A stretch of DNA of 64,000 bases from Streptomyces sp. NBC_00353. GTDB lineage: Bacteria; Actinomycetota; Actinomycetes; Streptomycetales; Streptomycetaceae. The stretch spans positions 7,685,501 to 7,749,500 of the forward strand of contig NZ_CP107985.1 of assembly GCF_036108815.1 (NCBI RefSeq), in the 5' to 3' direction. The position numbers and the translations under genes are program-made. The notes beneath the pieces are model-generated. The model saw only the letters and a program-made list of their open reading frames with translations. It did no database searches and had not been told where the DNA came from. Below, piece by piece: positions 52,020 to 61,531 of this stretch (positions within the stretch are counted from its first letter, which is position 1; each line of letters starts with the position of its first letter).

Positions 52020-52640
52020 ATGGAGCCCGTGCCCCATGCGAATACGAACCTCCGCCGCGCACCCGTGCAGCAGCGCAGTGCCGAACGCCTCTCCCGGATA
52101 CTCGACGCCTGTGCCGAACTCCTCGACGAGACCGGTTACGAGCAGCTCTCCACCCGGGCCGTCGCGGCCCGCGCGGAAGTCCCGATCGGATCCGTCTACC
52201 GGTTCTTCTCCAACAAGCGCGCCCTCGCCGACGCCCTGGCCCGGCGCAACCTGGACAGTTACGCGGAGCGCATCACCGGTCGCCTGGCCGCCATCCCGGC
52301 CGCCGACTGGCGCAGCGCCATCGACGCCGTGCTCGACGAATACCTCGAGATGAAGCGTTCCGTCCCCGGCTTCGCACTCGTCGACTTCGGCGCTCCTGCC
52401 CCCGTGGACGACCCGGCCTCCGATGCCAACCACCGCGTCGCGGACCGGCTCGCCCATCTGCTTTCCGGCCATCTGGGGCGCACCCCTGACGAAGACCTGC
52501 TCCGGACGATCCTGGTCTGCGTCGAAGCCGCCGACGCGCTCCTCCAACTGGCCTTCCGTACCGAGCCGTCGGGCGATCAGGCCATCGTCGCCGAGACCCG
52601 CGTCCTGATCCAGGCGTACCTGGCCCGGGTCCTGGACTGA
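52020..52640 (+). CDS. TetR-family regulator
   Basis: A 206-residue repressor with a canonical N-terminal HTH (QRSAERLSRILDACAELLDE; YEQLSTRAVAARAEVPIGSV; YRFFSNKRALADAL) and an all-helical C-terminal effector domain. It lies 47 bp after the membrane-protein gene and 202 bp before a molybdopterin oxidoreductase in the same orientation. A palindrome at 52768-52785 in the latter gap is its likely operator. RBS is weak. Confidence 0.9.
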   Translation: MEPVPHANTNLRRAPVQQRSAERLSRILDACAELLDETGYEQLSTRAVAARAEVPIGSVYRFFSNKRALADALARRNLDSYAERITGRLAAIPAADWRSAIDAVLDEYLEMKRSVPGFALVDFGAPAPVDDPASDANHRVADRLAHLLSGHLGRTPDEDLLRTILVCVEAADALLQLAFRTEPSGDQAIVAETRVLIQAYLARVLD

Positions 52641-52767
52641 ACCCGGCGCCGCACGGCACCCCACGGCAGCGCGACCCACCGCACGGCACCGCACCCTGCT
52701 TTGCGGAAATCCGACGCGACCCCTGTCCCCGCCCGGCAACATCGTCGCGACAACACCTCCCCACCAT

Positions 52768-52785
52768 GCGTACCGGTCGGTATGC
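52768..52785. promoter_or_regulatory. TetR-type operator before the molybdoenzyme gene
   Basis: GCGTACCGGTCGGTATGC is an 18-bp palindrome with one mismatched pair. It overlaps TATGCT (52781-52786), a good -10 for the downstream gene. Confidence 0.65.
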
Positions 52786-52842
52786 TCGGCCGTGCTTGCC
52801 CACGTCTCCGCGCCACCGCTGTTGCCGCCCCGGGGAGGGCCC

Positions 52843-55122
52843 ATGCCGCACGACTCCAGCAGTTCCCGCGAGTCCCGCACCGCCCTGCGCATCTGCCCCC
52901 TGTGCGAAGCCACCTGCGGACTGACCCTCACCATCGAGGGGACACGGGTCACCGGCGCCCGCGGCGACCGTGACGACGTCTTCAGCCGGGGCTTCATCTG
53001 CCCCAAGGGCGCGTCCTTCGGCGGGCTCGACGCCGACCCCGACCGGCTCCGCACCCCCCTCGTGCGCAAGGACGGCGTGCTGCAGGAGGCCAGTTGGAGC
53101 GAGGCGTTCGACGCGATCGCGGCAGCCCTGCCCGCACTGACCGAGCGGCACGGGCAACAGTCCGTCGGTGTCGTCCTCGGCAACCCGAACGTGCACACCA
53201 TGGCCGGCGCGCTCTACCCGCCCACCCTGCTCGCCACGCTCCGCACCCGGGCCCTCTTCACCGCGAGCACCCTCGACCAGATGCCCAAACATGTCTCCAG
53301 CGGGCTGCTCTTCGGCGACCCGAACGCCATCCCGGTGCCGGACATCGACCGCACCGACCATCTGCTGCTCCTCGGCGCCAACCCGCTCGAATCCAACGGC
53401 AGCCTCTGCACGGCCCCCGACTTCCCCGGCAGGCTCAAGGCGCTGCGTCGTCGCGGCGGCACCCTCACCGTCGTCGACCCCCGCCGCACCCGGACCGCCC
53501 GCCTCGCCGACCGGCATGTCGCCATCCGCCCCGGCGCCGACGCACTCCTGCTCGCCGCAGTCACCCACGTACTCTTCGAGGAGAAGCTCACCGACCCCGG
53601 TACGCTCGCCGGCCATCTCGAAGGGCTCGACGACGTAGCCGATGCCGTACGGGAGTTCACCCCCGAGGCGGTCGCCGAGTCGTGCGACGTGGACGCCGCG
53701 ACCATCCGTACGATCGCCCGGGAGCTGGCCGCCGCCCCCACCGCCGCCGTCTACGGGCGCATCGGCAGCTGCACCGTGGCGCACGGCACCCTCGCCAGTT
53801 GGCTCGTCGACGTCCTCAACATCCTCACCGGCAACCTCGACCGTCCCGGTGGTGCCCTCTTCCCGCTCTCCGCCACCGCCCGCGCCCCCCGGCCCGCCGC
53901 CCCCGGCAAGGGCTTTGCCCTCGGACGCTGGACGAGCCGGGTCTCCGGGCACCCCGAGGCCAAGGGTGAACTGCCCGTCGCCGCACTCGCCGAGGAGATC
54001 GAGACCCCGGGGGACGACCGGATCCGCGCCCTGATCGTCCTCGCCGCCAACCCCGTGCTCTCCGCACCCGACGGCGACCGCCTGGACCGGGCCCTGGCCG
54101 GGCTGGACTTCATGGTCAGCGTCGACCCGTACCTCAACGAGACCTCGCGCCACGCCCATGTGGTGCTGCCCCCGCCGCCGCCGTCGCAGAGCGCCCACTT
54201 CGACTTCGCGTTCAACGCACTCGCCGTACGCAACCAGGTCCGCTACACCCGCCCCGCCGTCCCGCTCGGCGACGGCCTCCTGGACGAGAGCGAGATCCTC
54301 GCCCGGCTCGTCCTCGCCGTCTCCGGGATGCGCGGAGCCGACCGGTCCGCCGTGGCTGCCGTGGACGCCATGATCATCGACCGGGTGCTGACCAAGGCCG
54401 TCGCCGATCCTCTCTCGCCCGTGCACGGCCGCACCCCCGCCGAACTGGCCGCCGCCCTCACCGGCCGCACCGGGCCGGAACGCCGCCTCGACCTGATGCT
54501 CCGCCTCGGCCCGTACGGCGAAGGCTTCGGCGCCGACCCCGACGGCCTCACCCTGGACCGGCTGCTCGCCCACCCGCACGGCATCGATCTCGGCCCGCTC
54601 CGGCCCCGCATCCCGCAGGTCCTCACCACCCGCAGCGGACGCATCGAGCTCCTTCCCGCGGCGATCGCCGCCGACCTGCCGAGGCTCCGCAGCGCCCTCG
54701 CCGACCGGCCGGGAGCCGAGTCGCTCGTCCTCGTCGGCCGCCGCCATCTGCGCTCCAACAACAGCTGGATGCACAACGTCGCCTCGCTCGGTGGCGGCTC
54801 GAATGTCTGCACCCTCCAGATGCACCCGGCCGACGCGGCCCGGCTCGGACTGGCGGACGGCACCCCCGCCACGATCACTGCGGCCGGCGGCGCGCTGACC
54901 GCACCCGTGGAGATCACCGAGGGCATCCGGGCCGGAGTGGTGAGCCTCCCGCACGGCTGGGGCCACGACCGGCCCGGCACCCGGACGTCTGTCGCGTCCG
55001 CCGTCCCCGGAGTCAACGTCAACCAGCTCCTCGACGGCACCCTGCTCGACCCGCTGTCCGGCACCGCCGTCCTCAACGGCATCCCCGTCGCGGTGGCGCC
55101 CAGCACCTCACCTGCCCATTGA
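52843..55122 (+). CDS. molybdopterin oxidoreductase (formate dehydrogenase/nitrate reductase type)
   Basis: A 759-residue cytoplasmic member of the DMSO-reductase superfamily. GGGGAGGG precedes the ATG. The N-terminus binds a [4Fe-4S] cluster (CPLCEATCGL... and GFICPKG), followed by the Mo-bisMGD domains (DHLLLLGANPLESNGSLCTA; GGTLTVVDPRRTRTA; GRIGSCTVAHGTLASWLVDV; ILTGNLDRPGGALF) and the C-terminal MGD-binding beta-barrel (LVGRRHLRSNNSWMHNV; LPHGWGHDRPG). No partner subunits are adjacent, so the electron donor/acceptor is unknown. The active-site ligand region shows Cys in SLCTAP, hence possibly Cys or Ser ligation. Confidence 0.9.
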   Translation: MPHDSSSSRESRTALRICPLCEATCGLTLTIEGTRVTGARGDRDDVFSRGFICPKGASFGGLDADPDRLRTPLVRKDGVLQEASWSEAFDAIAAALPALTERHGQQSVGVVLGNPNVHTMAGALYPPTLLATLRTRALFTASTLDQMPKHVSSGLLFGDPNAIPVPDIDRTDHLLLLGANPLESNGSLCTAPDFPGRLKALRRRGGTLTVVDPRRTRTARLADRHVAIRPGADALLLAAVTHVLFEEKLTDPGTLAGHLEGLDDVADAVREFTPEAVAESCDVDAATIRTIARELAAAPTAAVYGRIGSCTVAHGTLASWLVDVLNILTGNLDRPGGALFPLSATARAPRPAAPGKGFALGRWTSRVSGHPEAKGELPVAALAEEIETPGDDRIRALIVLAANPVLSAPDGDRLDRALAGLDFMVSVDPYLNETSRHAHVVLPPPPPSQSAHFDFAFNALAVRNQVRYTRPAVPLGDGLLDESEILARLVLAVSGMRGADRSAVAAVDAMIIDRVLTKAVADPLSPVHGRTPAELAAALTGRTGPERRLDLMLRLGPYGEGFGADPDGLTLDRLLAHPHGIDLGPLRPRIPQVLTTRSGRIELLPAAIAADLPRLRSALADRPGAESLVLVGRRHLRSNNSWMHNVASLGGGSNVCTLQMHPADAARLGLADGTPATITAAGGALTAPVEITEGIRAGVVSLPHGWGHDRPGTRTSVASAVPGVNVNQLLDGTLLDPLSGTAVLNGIPVAVAPSTSPAH

Positions 55123-55243
55123 CCTGGGGTTTTGCTCGTATTGCTCACATGTCAACGTCTTGTTAACGCAGCAAGACGCGCCCTAACGTCATCCGGACCG
55201 CCGACTCCGGTGGGAGTTCAAGGGTGAACGATAGGTATCCCAC

Positions 55244-56668
55244 ATGCTGACAATCCTCGGCTTTGCCATGATTGCGACCTTCCTGGTCCTGATCATGATG
55301 AAGAAGATGTCGCCGATCGCGGCGCTGGTCCTGATCCCCGCACTTTTCTGTGTCGCCGTCGGACAGGGCGCCAAGCTCGGTGACTACGTGATCGACGGCG
55401 TGGGCAACCTGGCCCCGACCGCCGCGATGCTGATGTTCGCCATCGTCTACTTCGGTGTGATGATCGACGTCGGCCTCTTCGACCCGATCGTCCGGGGCAT
55501 CCTGCGCTTCTGCAAGGCCGACCCGATGCGGATCGTCGTCGGTACGGCGGTGCTCGCCGCGATCGTCTCGCTGGACGGCGACGGCTCCACCACCTTCATG
55601 ATCACCGTCTCGGCGATGTATCCGCTCTACAAGCGCCTCAAGATGAGCCTCGTCGTGATGACCGGTGTCGCCGCGACGGCCAACGGTGTCATGAACACCC
55701 TGCCCTGGGGCGGCCCCACCGCCCGCGCCGCCACCGCGCTCAAGCTGGACGCGGGCGACATCTTCGTCCCGATGATCCCGGCGCTCGGCGTCGGACTGCT
55801 CGCGGTCATCCTCCTGGCGGTCGTCCTCGGCCGGCGCGAGCGCAAGCGGCTGGGCTTCCTCACCCTCGACGAGGCCGTGGTCCAGGAGCCGGAGACGGTC
55901 CTCGTCGGTGCGGGTGGCGCGGCCGGCGGCAGCGACCGCACCCGTAAGACCTCCGGCGGAGCCGGTGCGGGCGCGGACGCCGAGCCCACGGCAGCGGCCC
56001 ACGGAGACGCGGACGACGACGAGGGCTTCAAGGGTCTCGACCCGAACCGTGCCACCCTGCGGCCCAAGCTCTACTGGTTCAACGCCGGGCTCACCGTCGC
56101 CCTCCTGACCGCGATGATCATGGAACTGATGCCGATCCCGGTGCTCTTCCTGATCGGTGCGGCCCTCGCCCTCACCGTCAACTTCCCCCACATGCCCGAC
56201 CAGCGGGCCCGCATCGCGGCCCACGCGGACAACGTCCTCAACGTGTCCGGCATGGTCTTCGCCGCCGCCGTATTCACCGGCGTGCTCTCCGGCACCGGCA
56301 TGGTCGAGCACATGGCGGACTGGCTCGTCGGCGCGATCCCGGACGGCATGGGCCCGCACATGGCGATCATCACCGGCATCCTGAGCATCCCGCTCACCTA
56401 CTTCATGTCCAACGACGGCTTCTACTTCGGCGTCGTCCCCGTGCTCGCCGAGGCCGGTGCCGCCCACGGCGTCTCCCCGCTGGAGATCGCCCGCGCCTCC
56501 CTGGTCGGCCAGCCGCTCCACATGTCGTCCCCGCTGGTCCCCGCCGTCTATGTGCTCGTCGGTATGGCGAAGGTCGAATTCGGCGACCACACCAGGTTCA
56601 CCGTCAAATGGGCCGCGCTCACCTCACTCGTGGTGCTCTGCGCCGGCCTCCTCTTCGGAATCATCTGA
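55244..56668 (+). CDS. CitMHS-family metal-citrate transporter
   Basis: A 474-residue secondary transporter with about 12 helices. Family motifs include AMLMFAIVYFGVMIDVGLFD, AIVSLDGDGSTTFMITVSAM, GVAATANGVMNTLPWGGPTA and QPLHMSSPLVPAVYVLVGMA. A central cytoplasmic loop is Gly/Ala-rich (residues ~225-265). CitMHS carriers import citrate complexed with Mg2+, Ca2+ or Fe3+; the S. coelicolor homologue CitSc prefers iron(III)-citrate. Single-gene promoter region upstream contains TTGTTAACG-type AT-rich sequence (55153-55165) but no clear operator. Confidence 0.92.
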   Translation: MLTILGFAMIATFLVLIMMKKMSPIAALVLIPALFCVAVGQGAKLGDYVIDGVGNLAPTAAMLMFAIVYFGVMIDVGLFDPIVRGILRFCKADPMRIVVGTAVLAAIVSLDGDGSTTFMITVSAMYPLYKRLKMSLVVMTGVAATANGVMNTLPWGGPTARAATALKLDAGDIFVPMIPALGVGLLAVILLAVVLGRRERKRLGFLTLDEAVVQEPETVLVGAGGAAGGSDRTRKTSGGAGAGADAEPTAAAHGDADDDEGFKGLDPNRATLRPKLYWFNAGLTVALLTAMIMELMPIPVLFLIGAALALTVNFPHMPDQRARIAAHADNVLNVSGMVFAAAVFTGVLSGTGMVEHMADWLVGAIPDGMGPHMAIITGILSIPLTYFMSNDGFYFGVVPVLAEAGAAHGVSPLEIARASLVGQPLHMSSPLVPAVYVLVGMAKVEFGDHTRFTVKWAALTSLVVLCAGLLFGII

Positions 56669-56671
56669 TCC

Positions 56672-57937
56672 ATGGCCGACACGGAAGAGCCCGGCAGGAG
56701 CTGGCTGCTGCGCCTCGTCATCGCCTTCGCCTTCGCGCAGGGGGCGGTGTCGATGGCGCGGCCCGCCGTCTCCTACCGGGCTCTCTCGCTCGGTGCGGAC
56801 GAGCGCGCCATCGGCGTGATCACCGGGGTGTACGCACTCCTCCCGCTCTTCGCCGCCGTCCCGCTCGGCCGCCGGACGGACCACGGCCGGTGCGCACCCC
56901 TGCTGCCCCTCGGTGTCGTCCTGATCGCCGGCGGCTGCGCTCTCAGCGGCACGGCGGCCTCCCTCCCGGCGATGGCGGCGTGGAGCGGTGTGATGGGGCT
57001 CGGCCATCTCTGCTTCGTGATCGGCGCCCAGTCGATCGTCGCCCGTCAGTCCGCCCCCGCCGAACAGGACCGAAATTTCGGCCACTTCACCATCGGCGCC
57101 TCGCTCGGCCAGCTCATCGGGCCGATCGCCGCGGGGTACGTGATCTCCGAGCGGGACGGCGCCCTGGCCCGTACGAGCGCACTCGCCCTGGTCGTCTCGG
57201 CGGCCGTCGCCGCCGCGTCCTTCGTCTCGCTCTGGCGCATCGAACACCGCACGGCGCCGGACGCCCGCGCGGCGGCCCGGGCCGACAAGGTGCCCGTCGG
57301 CCGCATCCTGCGTAACCGAGGTGTTCCGGCCGGCATCTTCATCAGCCTCGCCGTGCTCTCCGCGACCGACATCCTCACCGCCTATCTGCCCGTCGTCGGC
57401 GAGCACCGCTCCATCGCCCCCGCCACCATCGGGCTGCTGCTCAGCCTGCGGGCCGCCGCCACCATCGCCTGCCGCCTGGTCATGACGCCGATGCTGCGCC
57501 TCCTGGGCCGTACGGCGCTGCTCACCACGACCTGTCTGCTGGCCGGGCTGCTCTGCGCGGGCATCGCCCTGCCGGTCCCTGTCTGGGCGCTGGCCACGAT
57601 GCTCGCCGTGCTCGGCTTCTGTCTCGGGGTCGGCCAGCCCCTGTCGATGACCACCGTCGTCCAGGCGGCCCCGGCGGAGGCCCGCTCCACCGCGCTCGCG
57701 CTCCGGCTGACCGGCAACCGGCTCGGTCAGGTCGCGGCGCCCGCGTCCGCCGGTGTGATCGCCGGAGTGGCGGGCACCGCCGCGCCGTTCGTGATGCTGG
57801 GTGCGCTTCTGCTCGCGGCGGCGGGGCTGGGGATGCGCGGAGGCCGCGCCCGGACCGCCGATGCGACCCCGGCCGTTCCCGCACCCTCACCCGTTCCCAG
57901 GTCCGAACTGCCCGCCGTGAACCAGAATCGCACCTGA
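56672..57937 (+). CDS. MFS transporter
   Basis: A 421-residue major facilitator with twelve helices. Motif A-like sequence VPLGRRTDHGRCAP occurs after helix 2, and the second half has LLSLRAAATIACRLVMTPML and LGVGQPLSMTTVVQAAP. The C-terminus is Pro/Ala-rich and hydrophilic. It starts 3 nt after the CitMHS stop, so the two are cotranscribed; substrate unknown, perhaps siderophore, citrate or related acid efflux. Confidence 0.87.
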   Translation: MADTEEPGRSWLLRLVIAFAFAQGAVSMARPAVSYRALSLGADERAIGVITGVYALLPLFAAVPLGRRTDHGRCAPLLPLGVVLIAGGCALSGTAASLPAMAAWSGVMGLGHLCFVIGAQSIVARQSAPAEQDRNFGHFTIGASLGQLIGPIAAGYVISERDGALARTSALALVVSAAVAAASFVSLWRIEHRTAPDARAAARADKVPVGRILRNRGVPAGIFISLAVLSATDILTAYLPVVGEHRSIAPATIGLLLSLRAAATIACRLVMTPMLRLLGRTALLTTTCLLAGLLCAGIALPVPVWALATMLAVLGFCLGVGQPLSMTTVVQAAPAEARSTALALRLTGNRLGQVAAPASAGVIAGVAGTAAPFVMLGALLLAAAGLGMRGGRARTADATPAVPAPSPVPRSELPAVNQNRT

Positions 57938-57964
57938 AGCTTCCGGCTCACCCGCACCAGTACT

Positions 57965-57979
57965 GTGCAACCTTTGCAC
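57965..57979. promoter_or_regulatory. LacI-type palindrome upstream of orphan ABC ATPase
   Basis: GTGCAA-CCT-TTGCAC, a 15-bp palindrome with perfect arms, 97 bp before the start codon. TGCAA/TTGCA half-sites are typical of LacI-family sugar regulators. Confidence 0.55.
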
Positions 57980-58075
57980 GAGTCATTCCCAGCACCCCGG
58001 GTAGTGGGCTAATTTCAGCGCGTTGCAGCCGCTCCCCACCGCTCCACCTCACCATCCTCCCGGGCGGACCCACAC

Positions 58076-59461
58076 ATGACTCGCGCCATCTCCCTGCACA
58101 ACGTCAGCAAGGCGTACGGACGGACCCAGCGTGCCGTCGACCGCTTCTCGCTCTCCATCGACCCGGGCGAGTTCGTCGTCCTGCTCGGCCCCTCGGGGTG
58201 CGGCAAGTCGACCGTGCTCCGCATGATCGCCGGCCTGGAGGAGATCACCGAGGGCGAGCTGCTGCTCGACGGTGAACCGGCCAACCACATAGCGCCCCGC
58301 GAGCGCGGCATGGCCATGGTGTTCCAGAACTTCGCGCTCTACCCGACCATGACCAACCGGGCCAACATCGGCTTCCCGCTGAAGCTGGCGAACCCCGGCC
58401 AGGACCACACCGCTCGCGTCGAGAACACGGCCAGGATGCTCGGCATCGAGAGCGTCCTCGACCGTTACCCGGGTCAGCTCTCCGGTGGTGAGCGCCAGCG
58501 CGTCGCCATGGGCCGGGCCATCTCGCGCCGGCCCTCCGTGTTCTTGATGGATGAGCCGCTCTCCAATCTCGACGCGAAGCTGCGCAACCACCTGCGGGCC
58601 GAAATCTCGCAACTCACCCGGGAGTTGGGCGTCACCACCGTCTATGTGACGCATGATCAGGCCGAGGCGATGTCCCTCGGCGACCGGGTCGCCGTGATGC
58701 GCGGCGGGCGGCTCCAGCAGGTCAGTCCGCCGCGCGAGGTCTACGCCCTGCCGGAGAACGTCTTCGTCGCCGCGTTCGTCGGCACCCCGCGCATCAACCT
58801 CCTCCAGGCCGTCGTCCACGCCCCCCTCGAAGGGCGCATGTCGATCGATCTGGGCCGCCAGCGGCTGCCACTGCCCGAGCCGCTCAGCCCCGACCACCAG
58901 TTGCTCCGCATCCAGCAGGGCCGCCAGATCATTGTCGGACTGCGCTCGGAGGCGGCGAGGATCGCTGCGCCCAGCCAGGCCCGCCCCGGCGAGGTCGCGC
59001 TGAGCGGCATCGTCGAACACGTCGAGTACCAGGGGCACGAGGCACTGGTCCACCTCAACACGGGGTCGCAGCCCGCCGTGGTGCCCGACCTCGAATCGGC
59101 CCGACCCGACAGGGTCGCCCAGCGCCGCCGCCGCGCCGCCGGCAGCATTGGAACCGGCGGTGGTTCCGGCGGTGGGGTGGGCGTACTGGAACGGCTGAGG
59201 GAGCGCGCGACCGGCCATATCAGCGGCCCCGTCGTCGCCCTCGACGATCCGGAACCCGACCGTGGGCAGCCGGCCACCCGCACCCCCGACCGGCCCGCGA
59301 TCACGGCCGGCGACCTGGTCGTCCGCACCGGCCCCGACATGCGGCTGCGCATCGGCGGACAGGTCCCGCTCCTGGTCGACCTCGCGCATCTGTACGTCTT
59401 CGACCACTACGGCCGCCGGATCTGTCCCCTGCCGAAGGACATCCCCGGGCTCGACGTCTAG
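58076..59461 (+). CDS. sugar-type ABC ATPase (MalK/MsiK family), orphan
   Basis: A 461-residue ATPase of the CUT1 class. Walker A GPSGCGKSTVLR, Q-loop MVFQNFALYPTMT, signature LSGGERQRVAMGRAIS, Walker B VFLMDEPLSNLD and H-loop VTHDQAEAM are canonical. The C-terminal regulatory TOBE region is lengthened by a Gly/Arg-rich insertion (~residues 340-400) before RLRIGGQVPLLVDLAHLYVF. No permease or binding-protein gene is nearby, so, like MsiK, it may energise several sugar transporters. Confidence 0.9.
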   Translation: MTRAISLHNVSKAYGRTQRAVDRFSLSIDPGEFVVLLGPSGCGKSTVLRMIAGLEEITEGELLLDGEPANHIAPRERGMAMVFQNFALYPTMTNRANIGFPLKLANPGQDHTARVENTARMLGIESVLDRYPGQLSGGERQRVAMGRAISRRPSVFLMDEPLSNLDAKLRNHLRAEISQLTRELGVTTVYVTHDQAEAMSLGDRVAVMRGGRLQQVSPPREVYALPENVFVAAFVGTPRINLLQAVVHAPLEGRMSIDLGRQRLPLPEPLSPDHQLLRIQQGRQIIVGLRSEAARIAAPSQARPGEVALSGIVEHVEYQGHEALVHLNTGSQPAVVPDLESARPDRVAQRRRRAAGSIGTGGGSGGGVGVLERLRERATGHISGPVVALDDPEPDRGQPATRTPDRPAITAGDLVVRTGPDMRLRIGGQVPLLVDLAHLYVFDHYGRRICPLPKDIPGLDV

Positions 59462-59612
59462 AAGATGCCGGCGGAGTCCCGCCGCAGGCCCGGGAGTGCG
59501 TCGCGGGCCGGGCGGGACCGTGCGGGCAGTGCGGGCACCCTCCAGGGGTGACGGGGCACCGGTCGAACCCGGGCGTTGACCTCAAGTCCGGTGGAGGTCG
59601 TACGGTCTTCCC

Positions 59613-61499
59613 ATGAGCATGGAAGCCACCGCGTGGACGCAGCTCCACAACGTCATGAACGCGCAGCAGGACCGACGCCCCTTCGACCGGAAGACCCTGC
59701 GGCGCATCGCCGCGTTCGCCCGCCCGCACCGGCGCCGGGTCGCGCTGTTCCTGGTACTGAGCGTGGCGACGGCGCTGCTCGCCGTTGCCACCCCCGTGCT
59801 CGCCGGAGGCGTCGTGAACGCGATCGTGACCGGCAAGGAGGCGGGCACCGTCACGCGGCTGGCCGTGCTGATCGCCGTGATCGCCGTCGCGGAGGCGGGA
59901 CTGGGGCTGGTCGGCCGCTGGCTCTCGGCCAACCTCGGTGAGGGACTCATCCTCGATCTGCGCACCGCGGTCTTCGACCATGTGCAGCGCATGCCGATCG
60001 CGTTCTTCACCCGCACCCGCACCGGCGCGCTCGTCAGCCGCCTCAACAACGACGTGATCGGCGCCCAGCGCGCCTTCAGCAACACCCTGTCGGGCGTCGT
60101 CAGCAACGTCGTCACCCTCCTTCTCACCCTCGGCGTGATGCTCAGCATCTCCTGGCAGATCACCGCACTGGCGCTGGTCCTGCTGCCGGTGTTCGTGCTG
60201 CCCGCACGCCGGATGGGCGTGCGGATGGCGAGACTCCAGCGGGAGGCCGCCGCCCACAACGCGGCGATGGGAACCCGGATGACCGAGCGCTTCTCCGCGC
60301 CCGGCGCCACCTTGATCAAGCTCTTCGGCAGGCCCGCCGACGAATCCGCGGAATTCGCCGCCAGGGCGGGCAGAGTGCGTGACATCGGCGTCCGTACGGC
60401 CATGGCCCAGTCCGCGTTCATCACGGCGCTCACCCTCGTATCGGCGCTGGCGCTGGCCCTCGTCTACGGGCTCGGCGGGTACTACACACTGCGCGGCCAA
60501 CTGGATGCCGGAGCGGTGGTCTCTCTCGCCCTGCTGCTGACCCGGCTGTACGCGCCGCTGACCGCCCTGGCCGGGGCACGCGTCGAGGTGATGAGCGCGC
60601 TCGTCAGTTTCGAGCGGGTCTTCGAGGTCCTCGACCTCAAGCCGCTCATCGAGGAGAAGCCGGACGCACGGGCGGTCCCGGAGGGGCCGGTGTCCGTGGA
60701 ATTCGACGACGTACGCTTCGGCTACCCGTCCGCCGACAAGGTCTCCCTCGCCTCGCTCGAAGACGTCGCCACCCTGGACACCCGCGGCGGCACCGAAGTG
60801 CTGCGCGGCGTCTCCTTCCGCGCCGAACCCGGCCAGACGGTGGCTCTCGTCGGATCGTCCGGCGCGGGCAAATCGACGATCGCGCAGCTGCTGCCCCGGC
60901 TGTACGACACGGACGAGGGTGCCGTACGCATCGGCGGCATCGACGTACGCGACCTGTCCGCCGACACGCTGCGCGACACGCTCGGCATGGTCACCCAGGA
61001 CGGTCACCTCTTCCACGAGTCGGTCCGCGCCAACCTCCTCCTCGCCCGCCCCGAAGCCACCGAGGAAGACCTCTGGGACGCTCTGCGCCGCTCACGCCTG
61101 GACGGCCTGGTCGCCTCACTCCCCGACGGGCTCGACACCGTCGTCGGTGAACGCGGATACCGGCTCTCCGGTGGCGAACGCCAGCGGCTGACCATCGCCC
61201 GGCTGCTGCTGGCCCGCCAGCGCGTCGTCATCCTCGACGAGGCCACCGCCCACCTGGACAACACCTCCGAAGCGGCCGTCCAGGAGGCACTGGCCGAAGC
61301 CCTCCAGGGACGCACCGCGGTGGTGATCGCCCACCGGCTCTCCACCGTGCGGACGGCGGATCTCATCCTTGTCGTGGAGAACGGGCAGGTCGTGGAGCGG
61401 GGCACCCACGAGGAACTTCTCGCGTCCGGCGGCCGGTACGAGGAGCTGTACCGCACCCAGTTCGAGCGTCCGGGTGCGGAGCCCGCGGAGCTCGCCTGA
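59613..61499 (+). CDS. ABC exporter (fused TMD-NBD)
   Basis: A 628-residue half-transporter. Residues ~30-340 are the six-helix type I ABC transmembrane domain (RVALFLVLSVATALLAVATP; SWQITALALVLLPVFVLPAR). The NBD begins about residue 355 with VEFDDVRFGYPSADK and has Walker A GSSGAGKSTIAQ, signature LSGGERQRLTIARLLL, Walker B VVILDEATAHLD and H-loop VIAHRLSTV. Works as a homodimer or with another half-transporter to export lipids, peptides or drugs. A short insertion (SLASLEDVATLDTRGGTEV) between A-loop and Walker A is unusual but in frame. Confidence 0.92.
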   Translation: MSMEATAWTQLHNVMNAQQDRRPFDRKTLRRIAAFARPHRRRVALFLVLSVATALLAVATPVLAGGVVNAIVTGKEAGTVTRLAVLIAVIAVAEAGLGLVGRWLSANLGEGLILDLRTAVFDHVQRMPIAFFTRTRTGALVSRLNNDVIGAQRAFSNTLSGVVSNVVTLLLTLGVMLSISWQITALALVLLPVFVLPARRMGVRMARLQREAAAHNAAMGTRMTERFSAPGATLIKLFGRPADESAEFAARAGRVRDIGVRTAMAQSAFITALTLVSALALALVYGLGGYYTLRGQLDAGAVVSLALLLTRLYAPLTALAGARVEVMSALVSFERVFEVLDLKPLIEEKPDARAVPEGPVSVEFDDVRFGYPSADKVSLASLEDVATLDTRGGTEVLRGVSFRAEPGQTVALVGSSGAGKSTIAQLLPRLYDTDEGAVRIGGIDVRDLSADTLRDTLGMVTQDGHLFHESVRANLLLARPEATEEDLWDALRRSRLDGLVASLPDGLDTVVGERGYRLSGGERQRLTIARLLLARQRVVILDEATAHLDNTSEAAVQEALAEALQGRTAVVIAHRLSTVRTADLILVVENGQVVERGTHEELLASGGRYEELYRTQFERPGAEPAELA

Positions 61500-61531
61500 C
61501 GGCACCCGTCACCGCGGCAGCGGACCGCTGG

